NCBI GenBank assembly: GCA_002633005.1
Contig: NMRA01000024.1
Span: 1,474,780 to 1,538,779 of the forward strand
Source of the DNA: Phoronis australis
Lineage: Eukaryota > Phoronida > Phoronidae
Reading direction: 5' to 3'
Length of the DNA stretch: 64,000 nt
A model generated the notes under the pieces. That model saw only the letters and a program-made list of their open reading frames with translations, did no database searches and was not told the origin of the DNA. How positions within the stretch are numbered: the stretch's first letter is position 1; each line of letters opens with the position of its first letter. Below, piece by piece: positions 1 to 13,617 of this stretch. The position numbers and the translations under genes were made by a program.

Positions 1-205
1 TTGCTCTACTTTGCACGCTTGTTGAGGAACATTGGACGTGCACAAAACACCTGAGCAAAAGCACGAGAGCCCCGTTATGGTTCTTTGTGAAGGAAGTTTT
101 CAAGTCTGCCCGTCTCCTTTAAGAATACAAGCGGACTAATGCACTTCGATGCACGTGTAGAATTTTAATCTGCATTTTGTTTCACTGGGTTTATCGTCAT
201 TTCAG

Positions 206-3200
206 TTGGCCTTTTGCGGCGAGGGGGTCGAGGCTTTTGGGATACACTCATGTTCTACGCTGTCGTCAAGCCGCGTGGGAGAGTCCCTGCCAGTGATGGT
301 TTTGTCGCCCGAAGGACTGTGGGCCCAGGTCTTGCCTCCAACTATTTCTTTCAAGTAGGTTCAGATTCTGATACTTTTGAGTAGCTGTGGATTGTTAAAT
401 GTAGTCAGTTTTCGAAATGCAAGTCTTTTGGAACCGATCGTCAGTTTTTAAGACTGAAATATTCCTCTGTAGTTTAATAGCCCTTTCATAATAAATGATG
501 TGACTTTAGCCCTGTATTATTTTCGAAAATAAACCTCAGTGCCATGTTGCGATTTTCTTTGATGGATGCACTCTTTTATTGGACTGGATACTAAACCCCC
601 GTTTTGATGATTTCCACCAATTCTCAATATTTCTGTCACCTGCTGATGCGTCGCTGGCGTCAACCTTCCAAGTTAAAGGCAGAAATCAACTAAGAACTCA
701 TACTCCTTAAGTCATAGATTGGACATTATGGTCCTTAGTGGGTGGTCTTTTCCAACAGTTGTCGTGTAATTCGCTAAAAGCGTAGGTCACTCTTGCCCGT
801 TTAACAGACTTTGAATTTCAAACGAGTTTTCAAATTTTCCTCCAAACTTTTTTGAAGGTTATCAAGGATTACAGAGGGTTATTTTGTTTCAAAGTACTGG
901 ATGAGAAAGTCATTTTTAAAGTATCTATTGATAGGTCAAAAACCGGGTCTGTTATGCTTTTAATGCTGTTAAGTTCAAAGCACATAAAATTAGTATTTGT
1001 GATTATTACACGTCCAGCATAAAATATTTTTAGATTTCACTACTAAAGTCTAATCGGAATTGATTTCTGCGTTTCAAAAGAACTAGTCAATGGTTTATAC
1101 TGCACTAATAATTCAGTAATTCAGAATTCACGAACGAATGATTTATGCTACAACAGTTATTTATGCAGTGTATTATGGGAAGTTGTCGGTGCATCAAAAC
1201 TGACGGCTGCCGACGTCTCATAGAAAATAATATCTCTTGCACATTGCTCATTAGGGTTTAATGTACAAGTTTGTGTATTTGGGTTACTAGTAAGATGTCA
1301 AATTTGAAGTGAATTGGACAAAGAGTTGGACGTTTCATTTTCTAGTTTGAAGATGTTATCGCCTACTAATCTCTCTTCTGATGCGTACGCATGCTTTTCA
1401 GGGATCCATGAAAACTTAAAGCAATTGGTTTCAGCCATGTATTGATGTTTGGTACACATTTACTGTACACGCATTGTAGATCCGACCAGAGCAAGCTCTG
1501 GCTGCTCTTGAGGCCCAGATGGAGCTAATGGAGTTGGACGCATGGAAGGCAATGGTGGACAAAACTATTGTGCAGCCACAGCTCAAATATCAGTGAGTTG
1601 ATGTTGTGTTCACGCAACGAAGCATTGCAAACAACTGCGATTCTTATTTGATCTAAATTTTGTAAGAGTAAAGTGGGTGGGAAAGATTGTTGTCTGGCTG
1701 TGGTTATCACCGACGCTTGTCTTTGTTCCTTTATCCCTCCCCCCAAAATTGAAGACAATCGTAAAAGTCCATGTGCATTCATAACCACAGTCATTGTGTG
1801 ACGGGACGTTCGTAACTTTACGCTTATTGTTATTCTTATTTAGTTGCAAATGTTCAGCTATTCTTATGCTAATGTCTTTGTTGCATCTCAGTGCGCCTTT
1901 GTTACATGGGCATGCGACTGTAGGTGTCGGGCACTTCGCTAGCGACAGGCTTAGGAGAAGGGTGTTTCCTTCCTTTGCCTACATGAAATTGATTGTTATC
2001 ATGTGTGACTGAACTGAACGTATGCCTGATGAGGTGAAATACACATTTTTGATGCTCAGTGGAGACTTGCTCTGTTACAGTTGTAAACCCAACAGGTAAG
2101 AAACATTCATAGTTGGAGTATGAAATGCAACACTTGATCACCTTGAGGTGCCCTGCTTTTGTTTTACAGGTGGTTTGTAAACCAGCACTTCAAGCCATTT
2201 TCTGCTACGATAAGCAATGAAAACGTCTACAAAGATCTCGTAATTGAAACTGAAGATTTGCAGAAGAAGTTGGGCTCTGCTGTACATAAGTAAGTGGTTC
2301 AGCGATTCCTTTGTAAGAGCACTTTCTATTTTGTACTTCATTGATAAATGCTTCATGGTGTTGTTCCCATGTGCTTCAGTATACTTATATTTAACTGTGT
2401 GGTGGCTGGCATCTAGAGTCATGCCTACTAGATTCTGCCCTTGGTTCAATTATATTTTCAGGGAACTATAACCTGTTTTCAGGAAGTCAAAATTTCCACG
2501 AAATGGAAAGGTTTGTCCAAACCCATGTTTTTCAGCTAGACAGAGGATTTTGTATTGTACTACTATTTTTAGCTAACATTATGTTTATCAGGTCTGAAAC
2601 TTTAGTCTGTTACTTAGTACTAATAAGTACTAATTAATAATTTCATCTATTTTAATTTCTTTTTTAGTCCCTTTAATTTCTTTTTTTTTAGTCGGCGACA
2701 AAAACTCAGCAGTACTGGCCTCAAGGACGCCACCTTGAAGAAAAAAATTAAACTTCCCAGTAAAGATCTCAAATTGATCTTGCTCTACGCAAGCAAGATG
2801 GTGGAGCACTTCTTTCCTCAACATGTGATTGGTCGACTCAAAGTCTCAGAGCAACAGTTCTGGGAAGAGAGGCAACTTGAGCTTGGAGACTGGATGGGTA
2901 TTTAAGTATTTTTCACTAATTGGTCCTTATTAATTATGTCAAATTTGATCATTTCAAATGTTCGAAATTGTCATTCTTAGAGTGATAATTTTTATTTACT
3001 TAATTTACAATTACTGCAATGATAGTAATGTTAACTTTGCAAAATTGTTAACTTTTGTGCTTCACGTGACAAAACGTTTGAAATAGTTTACCAGGAGATT
3101 CAAAAGCATGGTGTAAAATGATTTGCTGCTGTGACAACAGACAAAGGGGCAAACTTATAAAGTAAAATTGTTGCTGTTAAGTTGCTAGTATTCTATAGAA

Positions 3201-6200
3201 AAGGAGCAAAAACCTCTTGGAAAGGCAAGATTGTTATTGCAGAAATGTCATTTCACATTTTTCAAGACCTTGCATTAAACTGTACTCATGAGCTGTACAA
3301 TGACAAGATGCGTGTGTCACTTATAGTTTGGAAACATTTACATGACATTAGTTGTTACCGCTGTTTGCAAAACGTTTCTCTCTGTTGCAGGTTTGGCCAG
3401 CAAACTTTTTGAAGAAATATTTTCTCCTGGCTTTCTGGTTCCACTGGAGACAACAGATGTCAGTTTTCACCTAGAGGTGAGGAGATTGAGATATAAAATG
3501 AATATCAAGTCTTCTTTAATGTTCTGTCAGTTTGTTTGATTGGCAGCAGTATGGTTCTCATCATGACATGGTTTTAAAGTCCAAATCTAATCAATGCTGG
3601 GCAACTGGTACATTTTTTAACTGAACCGGTTCCTGTTGGAGGACATGGTAATCGCCACTACTGTATCGCCATTGCTAATACTGTGGCATTTACCCACAAT
3701 GCTGTGCATTCGGGGGAAGGGGGCTCTTGTCCCTCAGTTGCACACTGCTGTTTTACCTTAAAATTAGATCACTTTGTTATTTGTTGTTTTGATGCAAATA
3801 AAGTGATGAAATGAAGACAGAAAATTTTGAAAAGCTGAGTGTAGCACGATTGAAATAATGTTCTTCACTTATCCAACTTGATTCAGAAGTTTGCTGTTGG
3901 TCGTGCATTTTGAAACCTAGGTCAATCATGCAATGCATTTTTATCCCTCCACAAAGAGCGGTGATTTGGGGATGTGGGAATCTTAGCAACTTGTAGGTGT
4001 TGAGTGTTTCTTGGTGATTAACAAGCCTGTCGTTCACTCCACAGATAAGGTGCTGTTTTAACCTCACTTAGCCCTTTACAAATACATCATGAAAATCGTG
4101 AATCTCCTATTTTCTTGATCATGTGACATCATTGATTCACTTTCTGCCGTCTTTGTTTAATTATTGTTCCTAAGACCCTCCATCAATTTTTCTTCTCAGT
4201 TGTTCCAGAGGAAAGTTTTAGAGAAATGAAAGTTTAGAGCTTCCTGACACTTACAAAAATGCAAATGGAGGCTTTAAAGAAGCAGCGGGTGTTTGTGTCA
4301 AATAATCATTGTTAGCACTTAACTTTGTATGCATTACTGACAGGAATTACATGTATATACTGGTGTGTCAGTACCTCTTCAGAAAACTTGGTTATACTGT
4401 ATTTGCTCATTTCCAGGTATCTCACCTGAATCTTCACAGGTATGCGGGTATGTTGCACACCACGGATTTCAGAGATGACCTGGATGTGGTCACCATTCAC
4501 CACGTTGATGCGGGTAGGATATTGTAATGTGTGTGATGAGAACCAGTTATACGGTCAACAAAATGTTTCATTGAATTTATAAATATTAACATTAGGGTTA
4601 TTTAAGGTAGGTGGATACACAAAAAAAATAATTTTGACTGTTTTTTACATTTNTTCAACAAAAATTGGAACATAATGACCACGCATTCTGAACGAAATTT
4701 GATCTCAAGTGGCAATCGATGGACCGCTTAACTTCAAAGCCGTTTTTCTCGGCTCGTGATTTCAGGATAGTGACAAGATTCTCGGGCCTATTTTTCCACA
4801 ACACGTGGGTCAATTTTTACGAAAGTTGCAAATTTGAAATCCTCTAGGACTGAAGTAAAATCGCGTGCCGGGGTTTTTTGATAAATGGACCAGATTTTTA
4901 GTTATAAGACGGAAAGTGATCAAATGACAAAAAGTGGCGTGCTTGCCCCAACTCAAACACAAAAAATGCCACAAAATCAAGATCATAATGATTTTGTACA
5001 CATATTTGGTATGGATAAGTAGAATATTGCGTAAGGAAACAATTGATGATGATTCCTGTGCATTTTGAAAAAAAAATCGAGGTAAAATTGGATTTTTTGA
5101 AAATTAAAAAATACGATTTTTTAAAAGAACGAACTACATAAAAAACTTTTTTTTTTCGATTTTTGTCACTTTCAGAGTCATGTCTAACTAGTTAAAACTC
5201 CCTTTTTACTCATTTTAGTTAGGAACCTGGAGATTTGATAAGTGTATACACCTACCTTAATACAATATGTTAAGATCAGGCTGTAGACCAGTGCCTAGAT
5301 GCCAGTTTGTTCAGTATCATTAAAACAAATGTTCACAGGTCTCATCATAGTCTCATTATGGTTTGTAATTCATGTTTTGGTGCACTAAGACGCACCCATT
5401 ACGGTTTCTTGAATGTTTATTTAAACTTCATTTATTTTGGTATATATTTATGTCTCTTTATGGACTTTATGACAGACATGAATACAGACTCATGACCTGA
5501 GGCAGTCGGATAGTACACTGACAGAGGGTTGAGGGAGAGCACTTTATGTGTTACAGCAATGCAAACGTGACTGAGCAGTGCATTACCCTGGATCCATGTC
5601 AGGTCAAAGAGAAAGCCTTCAAGATTGTTGGTTGTAGCGTAATTGCTTTAATTTTCTAACTGAGCTCAAACACATTCAGACTATTCCAGGCTTTACTATT
5701 TTACTGCAAAATTGCAGGAGACGTCCAAGTAGACATGCCTTATCTTGACGTGGCTGTGTTTGACCCCAGTGCCAAAGAACCCTACAGTAACCTAGCGACC
5801 CTGGCAACTCATTCAAGGCGACCGTGGAAACGACCTCGTTGGGTTGGCAGGAAAGAGGACAAGCTAGAGATCCCACCGCCAGTACCTCATCCAGGTGTGA
5901 TCGCTGTCGTCATGTTCAACAGGTGACTGTTTTGTGCAGAATTCGTCAGGATAAAGTTTGCGATCTCAGTTTTAAAATTGTTATGAAGTTTAGTAAATGT
6001 TGATCAGCTTTATTCTTCAAGACTACAAGAGCAAGAGTGTGCTGACATGATATTTCATGTGGCAATTAGTTTGTGCTTTGGAGTGTATCATGTGTGATAT
6101 CAGATGTGTGTATTAATTTAAGAGTTGGAATTTTAATGTAAATTATGTCATTATAGTAATTTAAAATAAAGTAGCTTCTTATTAAGTTGTATTTGAATTG

Positions 6201-6779
6201 AATTAAGTGTCAAGTACTTGATGAAATTATGTAGAACTTTTTTGTTCAATTTTTGTCCTTCTTTGCAATGTTCACCGCACAGAATCTATCTAATAGACCT
6301 CACAGAACTAGTCAAGCAAATGAAGGACAACGACTTGATTGACATATGGGTTCAGCTACCTGACTTAATGTTGCACAACAACTTTTTCTTACAGAGAAAA
6401 TGACCAGGACTTGATTGACATGTCAGACATGATGACACAGCAGATACTGAAAGCAGCAGAAAACACTCCTTACCAGCCTCCTCAGAACATGGCGACCTCC
6501 GTCGAAATGGAATCCAGTACCACCGACCGGACGGTAGCGTCCACCCCCGATTTTGATTCTCCTCGAATCCACCTTGCCCGGCCGGAAAGAGGCTTCTCAG
6601 ATGATGACTTAAACGTGCACGTCAGTGGTGCGAGCAACATCGTGGCGGAAATCCCCGATGAGGCCGCTGAAGGTAACGATAGGCTCAGCTTAGCAGCATT
6701 TGAAGAACTGTACTCAGAGTATGAATCAAGCTGTATGATTTCTGTTGATGACCTTAAATGTATGGAGAGTCAGGTTTAG
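206..6779 (+). CDS. 3' part of an unrecognised multi-exon gene (at least 452 residues, C-terminal half)
   Basis: Eight exons join without a frame break: 206-354, 1480-1592, 2170-2289, 2692-2897, 3391-3476, 4417-4513, 5718-5922 and 6395-6779, ending at a TAG. Every internal border is AG/GT, and the codon phases match at all seven junctions. The first exon opens with two bases of a split codon, so the gene continues upstream of the window. I do not recognise the family. The product looks soluble and intracellular: no signal peptide or membrane segment is visible in this part. It has a helical stretch rich in Glu, Leu and Met (RPEQALAALEAQMELMELD), a basic linker (TLKKKIKLPSK), a proline-rich basic patch (RRPWKRPRWVGRKED followed by IPPPVPHP), and a Ser/Thr-rich acidic C-terminal tail that looks disordered. 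The pattern of short phase-matched exons is strong evidence that it is a real gene. Function is not assigned. Confidence 0.8.
4602..5260. mobile_element. TTAA-flanked non-autonomous DNA transposon (MITE)
   Basis: TTAA at 4602-4605 and at 5257-5260 flank a 651-bp AT-rich segment. The segment starts GGTAGGTGGATACAC and ends with the reverse complement of GGTAGGTGTATACAC, so 14 of 15 terminal bases pair. There is no transposase reading frame. TTAA target duplications are typical of the piggyBac superfamily, but the termini are not diagnostic. The element sits in the intron between the exons ending at 4513 and starting at 5718. One N is present at 4653. Confidence 0.75.
6283..6403 (+). other. possible alternative 3' exon extension (in-frame, ends at a TGA)
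   Basis: Upstream of the last exon's acceptor (AG at 6393-6394) lies a second good acceptor at 6281-6282 after a pyrimidine-rich tract. Using it keeps the same phase (A completes AG to an Arg codon) and opens 40 codons before a TGA at 6401-6403, reading RIYLIDLTELVKQMKDND and onward. The segment KDNDLIDI resembles NDQDLIDM at the start of the regular last exon, also at DNA level. It could be an alternative C-terminus, a decayed exon copy, or chance. Confidence 0.35.
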
Positions 6780-9700
6780 AGAGTAGCCTCGGAATTATGT
6801 TACTTCTCGTTACAACTATGCATATTTTCGACTATTGATGGTAGACTGCTGGTAATTGTGTTTGTGTTGACTGTTATGGGATGGTTTGCTATTTAAACTT
6901 TATTTTTGACACCTTAAACTTGTACAAACCATGTCTTTTTGAGGGGGGGGACGTAGTAAGTCTTCAGATGGACACCATGATCACTGAATGATAATACTGT
7001 ATGAAGCCAGAAGGATTCTTTTTCTGGTTGTTTTTCAAATTTCAAATTTAAAACTAGGGTACGGGATTGTAGAAAGGGCACATTCAAGCGTGATTAACCG
7101 CATGTGTCTTAAAGCCACACGCAGCGACGAAGATATGGCAAAAGTTCATCAAATTCAAGTAAATCACAATTGCTGTTTGTTCTAATTGGTTTCAGTTTTT
7201 AAAAAGACATTAACAAATTTCATTGTTGAACTTCGTTATGGAGTAAATTTAAGGAAATCAGATTTCAAAGGAATCCGTGAAAATCTAACAGAAATGTTCT
7301 GCTTTCTGGAATTTTGCTCATTTCTGATTAGAAGAGATTTCATACACTGTTATTGAAGTTACTTCCATTGCACAAACAGTCACTGTATTCCTCCATTTGT
7401 GTTATTAAAACAATATTGCTAACTGGTCAAGTAGAAAAATGCTTTCTAGATATAGGATTAAAGGATTATGCTGTGAGAGGCTTTAAGACAGTCTGCTAAT
7501 TTCTGTTGCGGGTACTTGCCGTTCGTAATTTTACTCTATTTCTTTAACAGAATGCTTTTGGAACATTTTATCACTTATTTCATTTGTTTCAGTCCTTGTA
7601 CAATTTCAGTACCTAAATGTATGTACTGGCACCACTTAAATGCTGGAGTTTATTAATGCATGAACTGTCGTATTATTTAACTTTCAATTTTTCAATCTGA
7701 ATTTGTTTTATTATTTTATTGTTTTAAATTAATTTCTCCCAAGTCAGTTTAATGGACGGTGTTCACGCTATAATTCTCTGCTTTATTTTGCTGTTTTGCA
7801 GGCTAACCCATGAAGAACCTCAGTGCATGAAATCGGGCTTGAGTTGTGAAAACATTTGATAATTTTTATGTTGGTTTGTCTTGTGCTTCGCGCATCATGT
7901 TAGTGAAGTTTTGTTTGCGTTCACATATGTCTGTGAAGGTTTGTCATTCTTTAACTAGAGGAATTCTGGTTCATATACTGTGGAACAGGAGTCATATTTT
8001 GGGATGTGCTTGAAAATTGTGTGGAATTTTAGCTTAACAATGAAAATTCTTAAATATTTCATAAAGCCCTGGAAATGTTGTGGAAATGTTCTGGAATTTT
8101 AAAGATTTTTGGGGATCTGAATTATTGTTTTGCTGTGGAATGTTCATACATCAGGAATATTTGCTGTACGTTCATTGGAACTATGATTGAGACCAACACG
8201 TCTGATAATTAAAATTTGATTGTGTCGTTTTTGCCACATCAACTTTCATAATGTCCTAAAAAGTCATCGAATTTTGATCAGAAACAGTCCCGGAATCTTG
8301 TCCACAAAATTTTGTATGAACCATGTTTTATGAGTTGTAGCATGATGTTCACTGCTTTGACATTTTTAATATTCTGTCCATAGTGATGCATGTTTTGTGA
8401 TTCATTCATTCATTAACAAGATGCAGGTTTTTAAGTGATGTAAGAAATACTCGTTTTCGGTTGAAACTGGCGTGTTTACGTGCATGAGATAGGTGTGGCC
8501 CGTGTTCTTTGCAATATTGCACTGCATTCTTCTTGCATACAGGGTGTCCAAAAATGTTCTGATATATGACTACCAGGACATGGTCTTACTGAAAACTAAT
8601 GGTGCGTATCTTATTCCAGGAATGCTTAAGTTTGTTCTGAAGTGCGTAGAAGTTAGAAAAGTGCCGTAAATTGCAGGAGACAAAACTTAATTACAAAATT
8701 ATCATCAAGCACTACTAGTTAATGTAACTCTGGAGCAGATTTCGAGGATTTTTCACAAAGCTGAATATGCCAAGATGGAGTGATATGAAAAACAAATGTT
8801 TCAAATGTTTTCTACTTTGGAAATTGTCTTTGATTTGAATACAAGTTGTCAACCGTGGCTTTTTCTCCAACTTCTGTGCTTTACGAAAAACTTTGGTATT
8901 TGTGGAATTATACAAAAAACATTTGTAAACAGTGAAACTATTTTCTGGTGCTCATATATCACAGTATTTTTGTAAATAGTTTATGGTACAACTGAGGAGA
9001 TTGTCGTGTATTTTACGAGTGTTTTAATTTTTAGTTTGAATGTTCGAATAGCATATATCTTGTGGATGCATGGTACGTTGTCAGGATGTAGAAACAATTC
9101 AGTTGTCAAACTCACAAATGCTCTGGTTGACATCTATAAAGGTCAGGATCGGAGAACAAACTTGTGGTTTTATAACTTATCAATACACTGTGATCCAGTT
9201 CGAGTGGTGCAATATTTTGTTAAACTCCAGTTGCAGACCAATTGCCACACCTTGGTCACCTGTGTCTCCTACCTGATTTTACTGTTAGGTTCTTCCCTAT
9301 TGAAAACTGACTGAATATTCTTCAAGAAGATTAAAATTAGTTACAGGAGTACTCTGTTGTGGGGTTAGTTATGCAAGACTAATCAGCCTAGAGGGAGCAC
9401 TGCAACAATTCAACAAAGGAGCAATTACAGTTGCCGTGCACAAGCTTTTTTATTCTGTAGTAGCTGTTTTTTTTTGTTATTCCAATGTCGCTTTCCCACC
9501 AACACCTTATCAAGAAACTGTGGTCTATGGTAATTTACCTTCCATGGACTGGCAACACTGGAGTTACCGTTAGTTCTCTGGTTTAAAAACCAGATTGCGT
9601 GTTTGAATCATACTCTCCAATTAATGGATTTCAGAGTAATAAACATTTTCCCTCCACACTGCGTTATTTTCTGTCAGATTTCTGTTATCTTGTCCTTTTA

Positions 9701-11860
9701 TGTGGGACTATTGATAGTTGGCAATGAAAGACACAAGAATCATAAATTTTAAGTCTCGCGTGGTTGATTACTCCAGGGGAACTGGTGTTAACATTTCCTG
9801 CTGAAGTCGAGTGGCACAATTCTGCATCAATTTTGAAATGAGTTGCGAGGACTAATTAAGTCTGGGAGTTAAGGTTTCCCATATTGCGGAATTCTGCAAA
9901 ACGGGCATTGCGATGTTGATGGGGAAATAGACATAAAACTGAAAAAAAATTCAATGTTTATATACTGTAGTGCCAAAAATGGTCCGCTCTGTAGTTTTTG
10001 TTTAACTGAGGCAGTTGCCTCCAACTGTTCCGCTATCCCCAAACAAAAGAAGCCAGACTAAGTCTAGTAACTGTTGTAAATGGCTATTCAAATCCCAACT
10101 GGTGAGAAGCATTCACTGTTGACTGTTGGGAAATGAAGTATACCGGATTGTTTCTTCATTAGATTGGTGAAGTGGTAAACACATGGTGTAATACTGCAAC
10201 TGGTCTGGCAAGAAACTGGATTTTTATGTTGCCCCACACCACTACTTGAAGTTTTTTATGCAGAAAATGTGTTATGTCTGTGTCCCAGTTTTATTATGTT
10301 TTATCATGTTTTTGTCTACCAGAGTAAGCCCTGTGAGGACCGTCTTTGGTAAGAAGAAATATTGATCCCATGTTTGAAAGAATATCACTGGGTCTGGCAT
10401 TGTTATTATTATTGTATGTCTGTGATACCCATTTTATTAGATTTTACGTAAATAGTAAAAATTTGCTTGTGGTCGTGGTATGCATAATATTTTCTTGGGT
10501 GTGCTTCATTGTGCAAGATGAAGTATATGCAGGCTCATCTGCTTGCTAGATAGATTTATTATTACGTGTGCACACCTAGTTTATGCTTGGGTCATAGGTT
10601 GCACTTACTGGGTGTTGGAAACTAACATGACATTATGGGAAGTTGGTAGTTGTAATATAAAGTTGACGAGTTTCATCAAAATGTGCTTGTTGATACTAAC
10701 TGCTCACTGTCTTAATATGCAAGTGGCGAACAATCATGGTTTTTAATGAGACGCTGTTATTGATAAAGCTGTGACATTGTAGTCCTGTTAGCAATGTGTT
10801 AGGATTTTTTTTAATCACATTTCATTTTCAGTCAATATGTAGCTGTTACTTTCAAAAGCGAGATTTAGCGGGGAGGCTTTTCAATGTTTTTTTATTTCGT
10901 GTTTGATATTTTTAAGGTGTTTACTACACGAACATGTATGTTCACAAATAATGGAAATTGTCCCAGCGTGTGACAAAATGTGAAAAATGTAGTTCACCAT
11001 TTGGCAGTTTTGTCTGTTTTTCGTAATTTTTGATGAGATGTAACATATGAGTGTAAATGGCTTTCAAAGTTATGATTACGACACTCGTCTTACATTGCTT
11101 TTAGAACACGTTATTACTCATTCTGTATTGTACTTATATCAATGACATACTCACTGCCTCTCAATAGGTGGTACTCAATCATGACCCATGTATGTGTATA
11201 CGGCTACAGTTGGTGTTTCAGTGCTTGTTTTAGTGCAATTACCGTTAACGCTGTAAAGGTTATTATTCCTGAACGACAGCTCCGTGTGTTTGCCCAACAT
11301 CATTGGTATGCAGAAACCTAAGTTATATCGAGTGCTGCTTCGGTGGGGCAAAAATAGCTAACGATAAAGTAAGAAATTAATGTAGTTGTTTTTCCTTAAG
11401 CCATGCCTTTGAGTATAGCCATAGAAAACAAGAAGTGTTTTAAGGGTTACCTTCTTTCATGGCTCAAGGATTTTTTGTGATGCGTAGTCATTGGGTGAAA
11501 TTGAATTTCAAAGTAATAGTTACATTTACCAATCAGCTCTCAGTATAGTTTTAATGCACGGTGGAGCCAGTTGTAGGTAATTAATTGTTGGGCAAGGGAG
11601 TTTCCTGAACATGTATTGGTGCTCTTAATTTGGCTAATACCAATACTATGATCTGTCATTTAATGATAATTTGCATTAAAATATGAATTACACTAGTCAG
11701 ACTGTTTCGTCTTTTTTGTGATGTTTTTTTAATCTACAGTAGCAGTGATGTTTTAAAACTTTGTGTGTGAAAAGGAAAATTAATGTTTAGATTTGGTTTT
11801 GTCTCCAGTATTAATAGTGCAGTATTTATTGAGCAATAAATTGCTTCAGTTTTAGTCTCG
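6780..11860 (+). other. long gene-poor stretch, probable 3' untranslated region
   Basis: No coding exon with plausible splice sites is visible on either strand. The open frames here, such as 9006-9314, have non-protein-like composition. AATAAA at 11835-11840 is followed by T- and GT-rich sequence and is the best plus-strand polyadenylation signal I see for the upstream gene. If it is used, the 3' UTR is about 5 kb. A shorter transcript ending inside this stretch is equally possible. Confidence 0.4.
11835..11840 (+). terminator. candidate polyadenylation signal AATAAA
   Basis: Canonical AATAAA followed within 40 bases by T/GT-rich sequence, downstream of the 206-6779 gene on the same strand. 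Confidence 0.4.
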
Positions 11861-13561
11861 TCTTTGTTTGCTAGTAAAGTGAGGGCTATGTTGTGTACAC
11901 CCTATTCAATGGTCAGGCACTTACGGGGAAAAATCTTGATGATTGTGGAACAAAAATGTTAAATGTCTGAACAGAAAAAATGCAATTAATGCCTGTTCCT
12001 TCTGAAAGAAAAGCAAGAAAAGCAACTTCATTTAAGCCTCATACTGTACAATTAAAGAATTGTCTCTTGGTAATGACTTGGATTAGAAATTATTTATAGA
12101 TTTTAGAGAATTTCAGGCTTAGTGGTTTTAATGTTTTCATAAAAGATGAGTTACACCTCCAATAAATGTCCACAAAATTATAGCAATATTGCGGAAACTG
12201 GACATTCGCAACAGTTAGAAGCCTTTGTGACAAATGAAACCGATCAGTTTTGGCAATTAATTTTTTACCAAAAGTAGGTATCACCTAGTGAGTTAATTTC
12301 CTGGCACAGTGGGTCAACTTTAGTGACTGGAACAGTAAGGCTTTTCAGTATTATCAATATCTGTCAGTTGAAAGACAAGAAGCGAAATGTGAATGACATT
12401 TTCACCATCCCAAAATTTGTTAAGACTACTGTCTCACACAGCTTTAATGCACATTATCTCAACTCCTCCTCTTGGTCCTCCAAAGAATTACAGAGCACAT
12501 AGCCAAGTTGCAGGAGGATTGACGTGGTTGCTGAAATTGCAGATTTCTATTCTTCAGAGGCTTGCCACATTGTTGCACAATGTGCATGCTCAAAATTTTA
12601 CCAAATTTTCTTTGGAAATGTCTATGCCATACAAACCATGCTAAAAGATAAGTACAGTTTCCAGGAAAGTTACTTTTGTCGAGAAATTTGACAAAATGAA
12701 ATTCCAGCTGTCTGCCATATTGTGTCCGAAACAAGACTTTTAACTGTACTGGGAGTTTCCCAGAGATATTAGGGCTGAAAAAAAAGTTATTTTGCTGAAT
12801 GTCAGGGCTTGACCCAAATTCTAGAAATAGTCAATATTAATCGTCTCAATTTGATGAATTACGGGGACTACCCAACAGATGGCCAAATTACCTTCCCTGA
12901 ACATTGAAAACACACTTTCCAAAATTTGAGATATGTGGCTAACACCAAAATCACTCAAATTGCAGAATCGAGAAAATTTTGGGGGAGTTTTCATGTCCCA
13001 AATTCTAGAGACTAACTGCTATAAACAGCCTCGTTGATTCAACCAATTTTGCAAAGTCATACATACTTTTCACAAAATGTTATTAAAAATGAGAGAAAAG
13101 AGTAAATTTAATTGAATTATCAGAAAACAAGACCAGATCACAAATGTTTATTTAAAACTCTTTTCGAGGAAGAAAAACAAGTATTATAGTTAAAACGATA
13201 TATACAAGCAAAATATATACATAAACATTCCCTTGCTACATACAATACACAATAAGAATATAAAAATGTTAACAAGTCCATTTTACACATGGAATAAACA
13301 AGCAAATCTGAGTAATTCTGTACATCTCAATATTGTCAGTCGCAAAAATGGCTGAGTTTGCACCATGCAACCTACAGATGGAAATAACAACACTGCCATG
13401 ACACAAGTCATTAAGACAACGAGGTGAATAAACAATCCTGGAGTAACCACACTCATAAATACTTTAGCCAATGTGGATGGGAGTTTGGTCGGTTTCCTGG
13501 GGATGGGCAGAAAGGGGCAACTTTTGCTAAAACCACGCCGCAAAGGATTTTAATCAGTACA

Positions 13562-13617
13562 GCCCCGTCCACCAACCCCGTCCACCAACCCCGTCCACCA
13601 ACCCCGTCCACCAACAC
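13562..13617. repeat. 13-bp minisatellite, about four copies
   Basis: The unit CCCCGTCCACCAA is repeated head to tail about four times with almost no variation. It is GC-rich in an AT-rich setting. Confidence 0.9.

Noticed and set aside
206-354. Other reading frames of the first exon, including one with LSPEGLWAQVLPPT
   Set aside because: Its end phase does not match the next exon, whereas the frame with FWDTLMFYAVVKPRG joins cleanly.
9006-9314. 102-residue plus-strand frame in the long 3' stretch
   Set aside because: Composition is not protein-like and it overlaps another frame of the same strand; likely untranslated.
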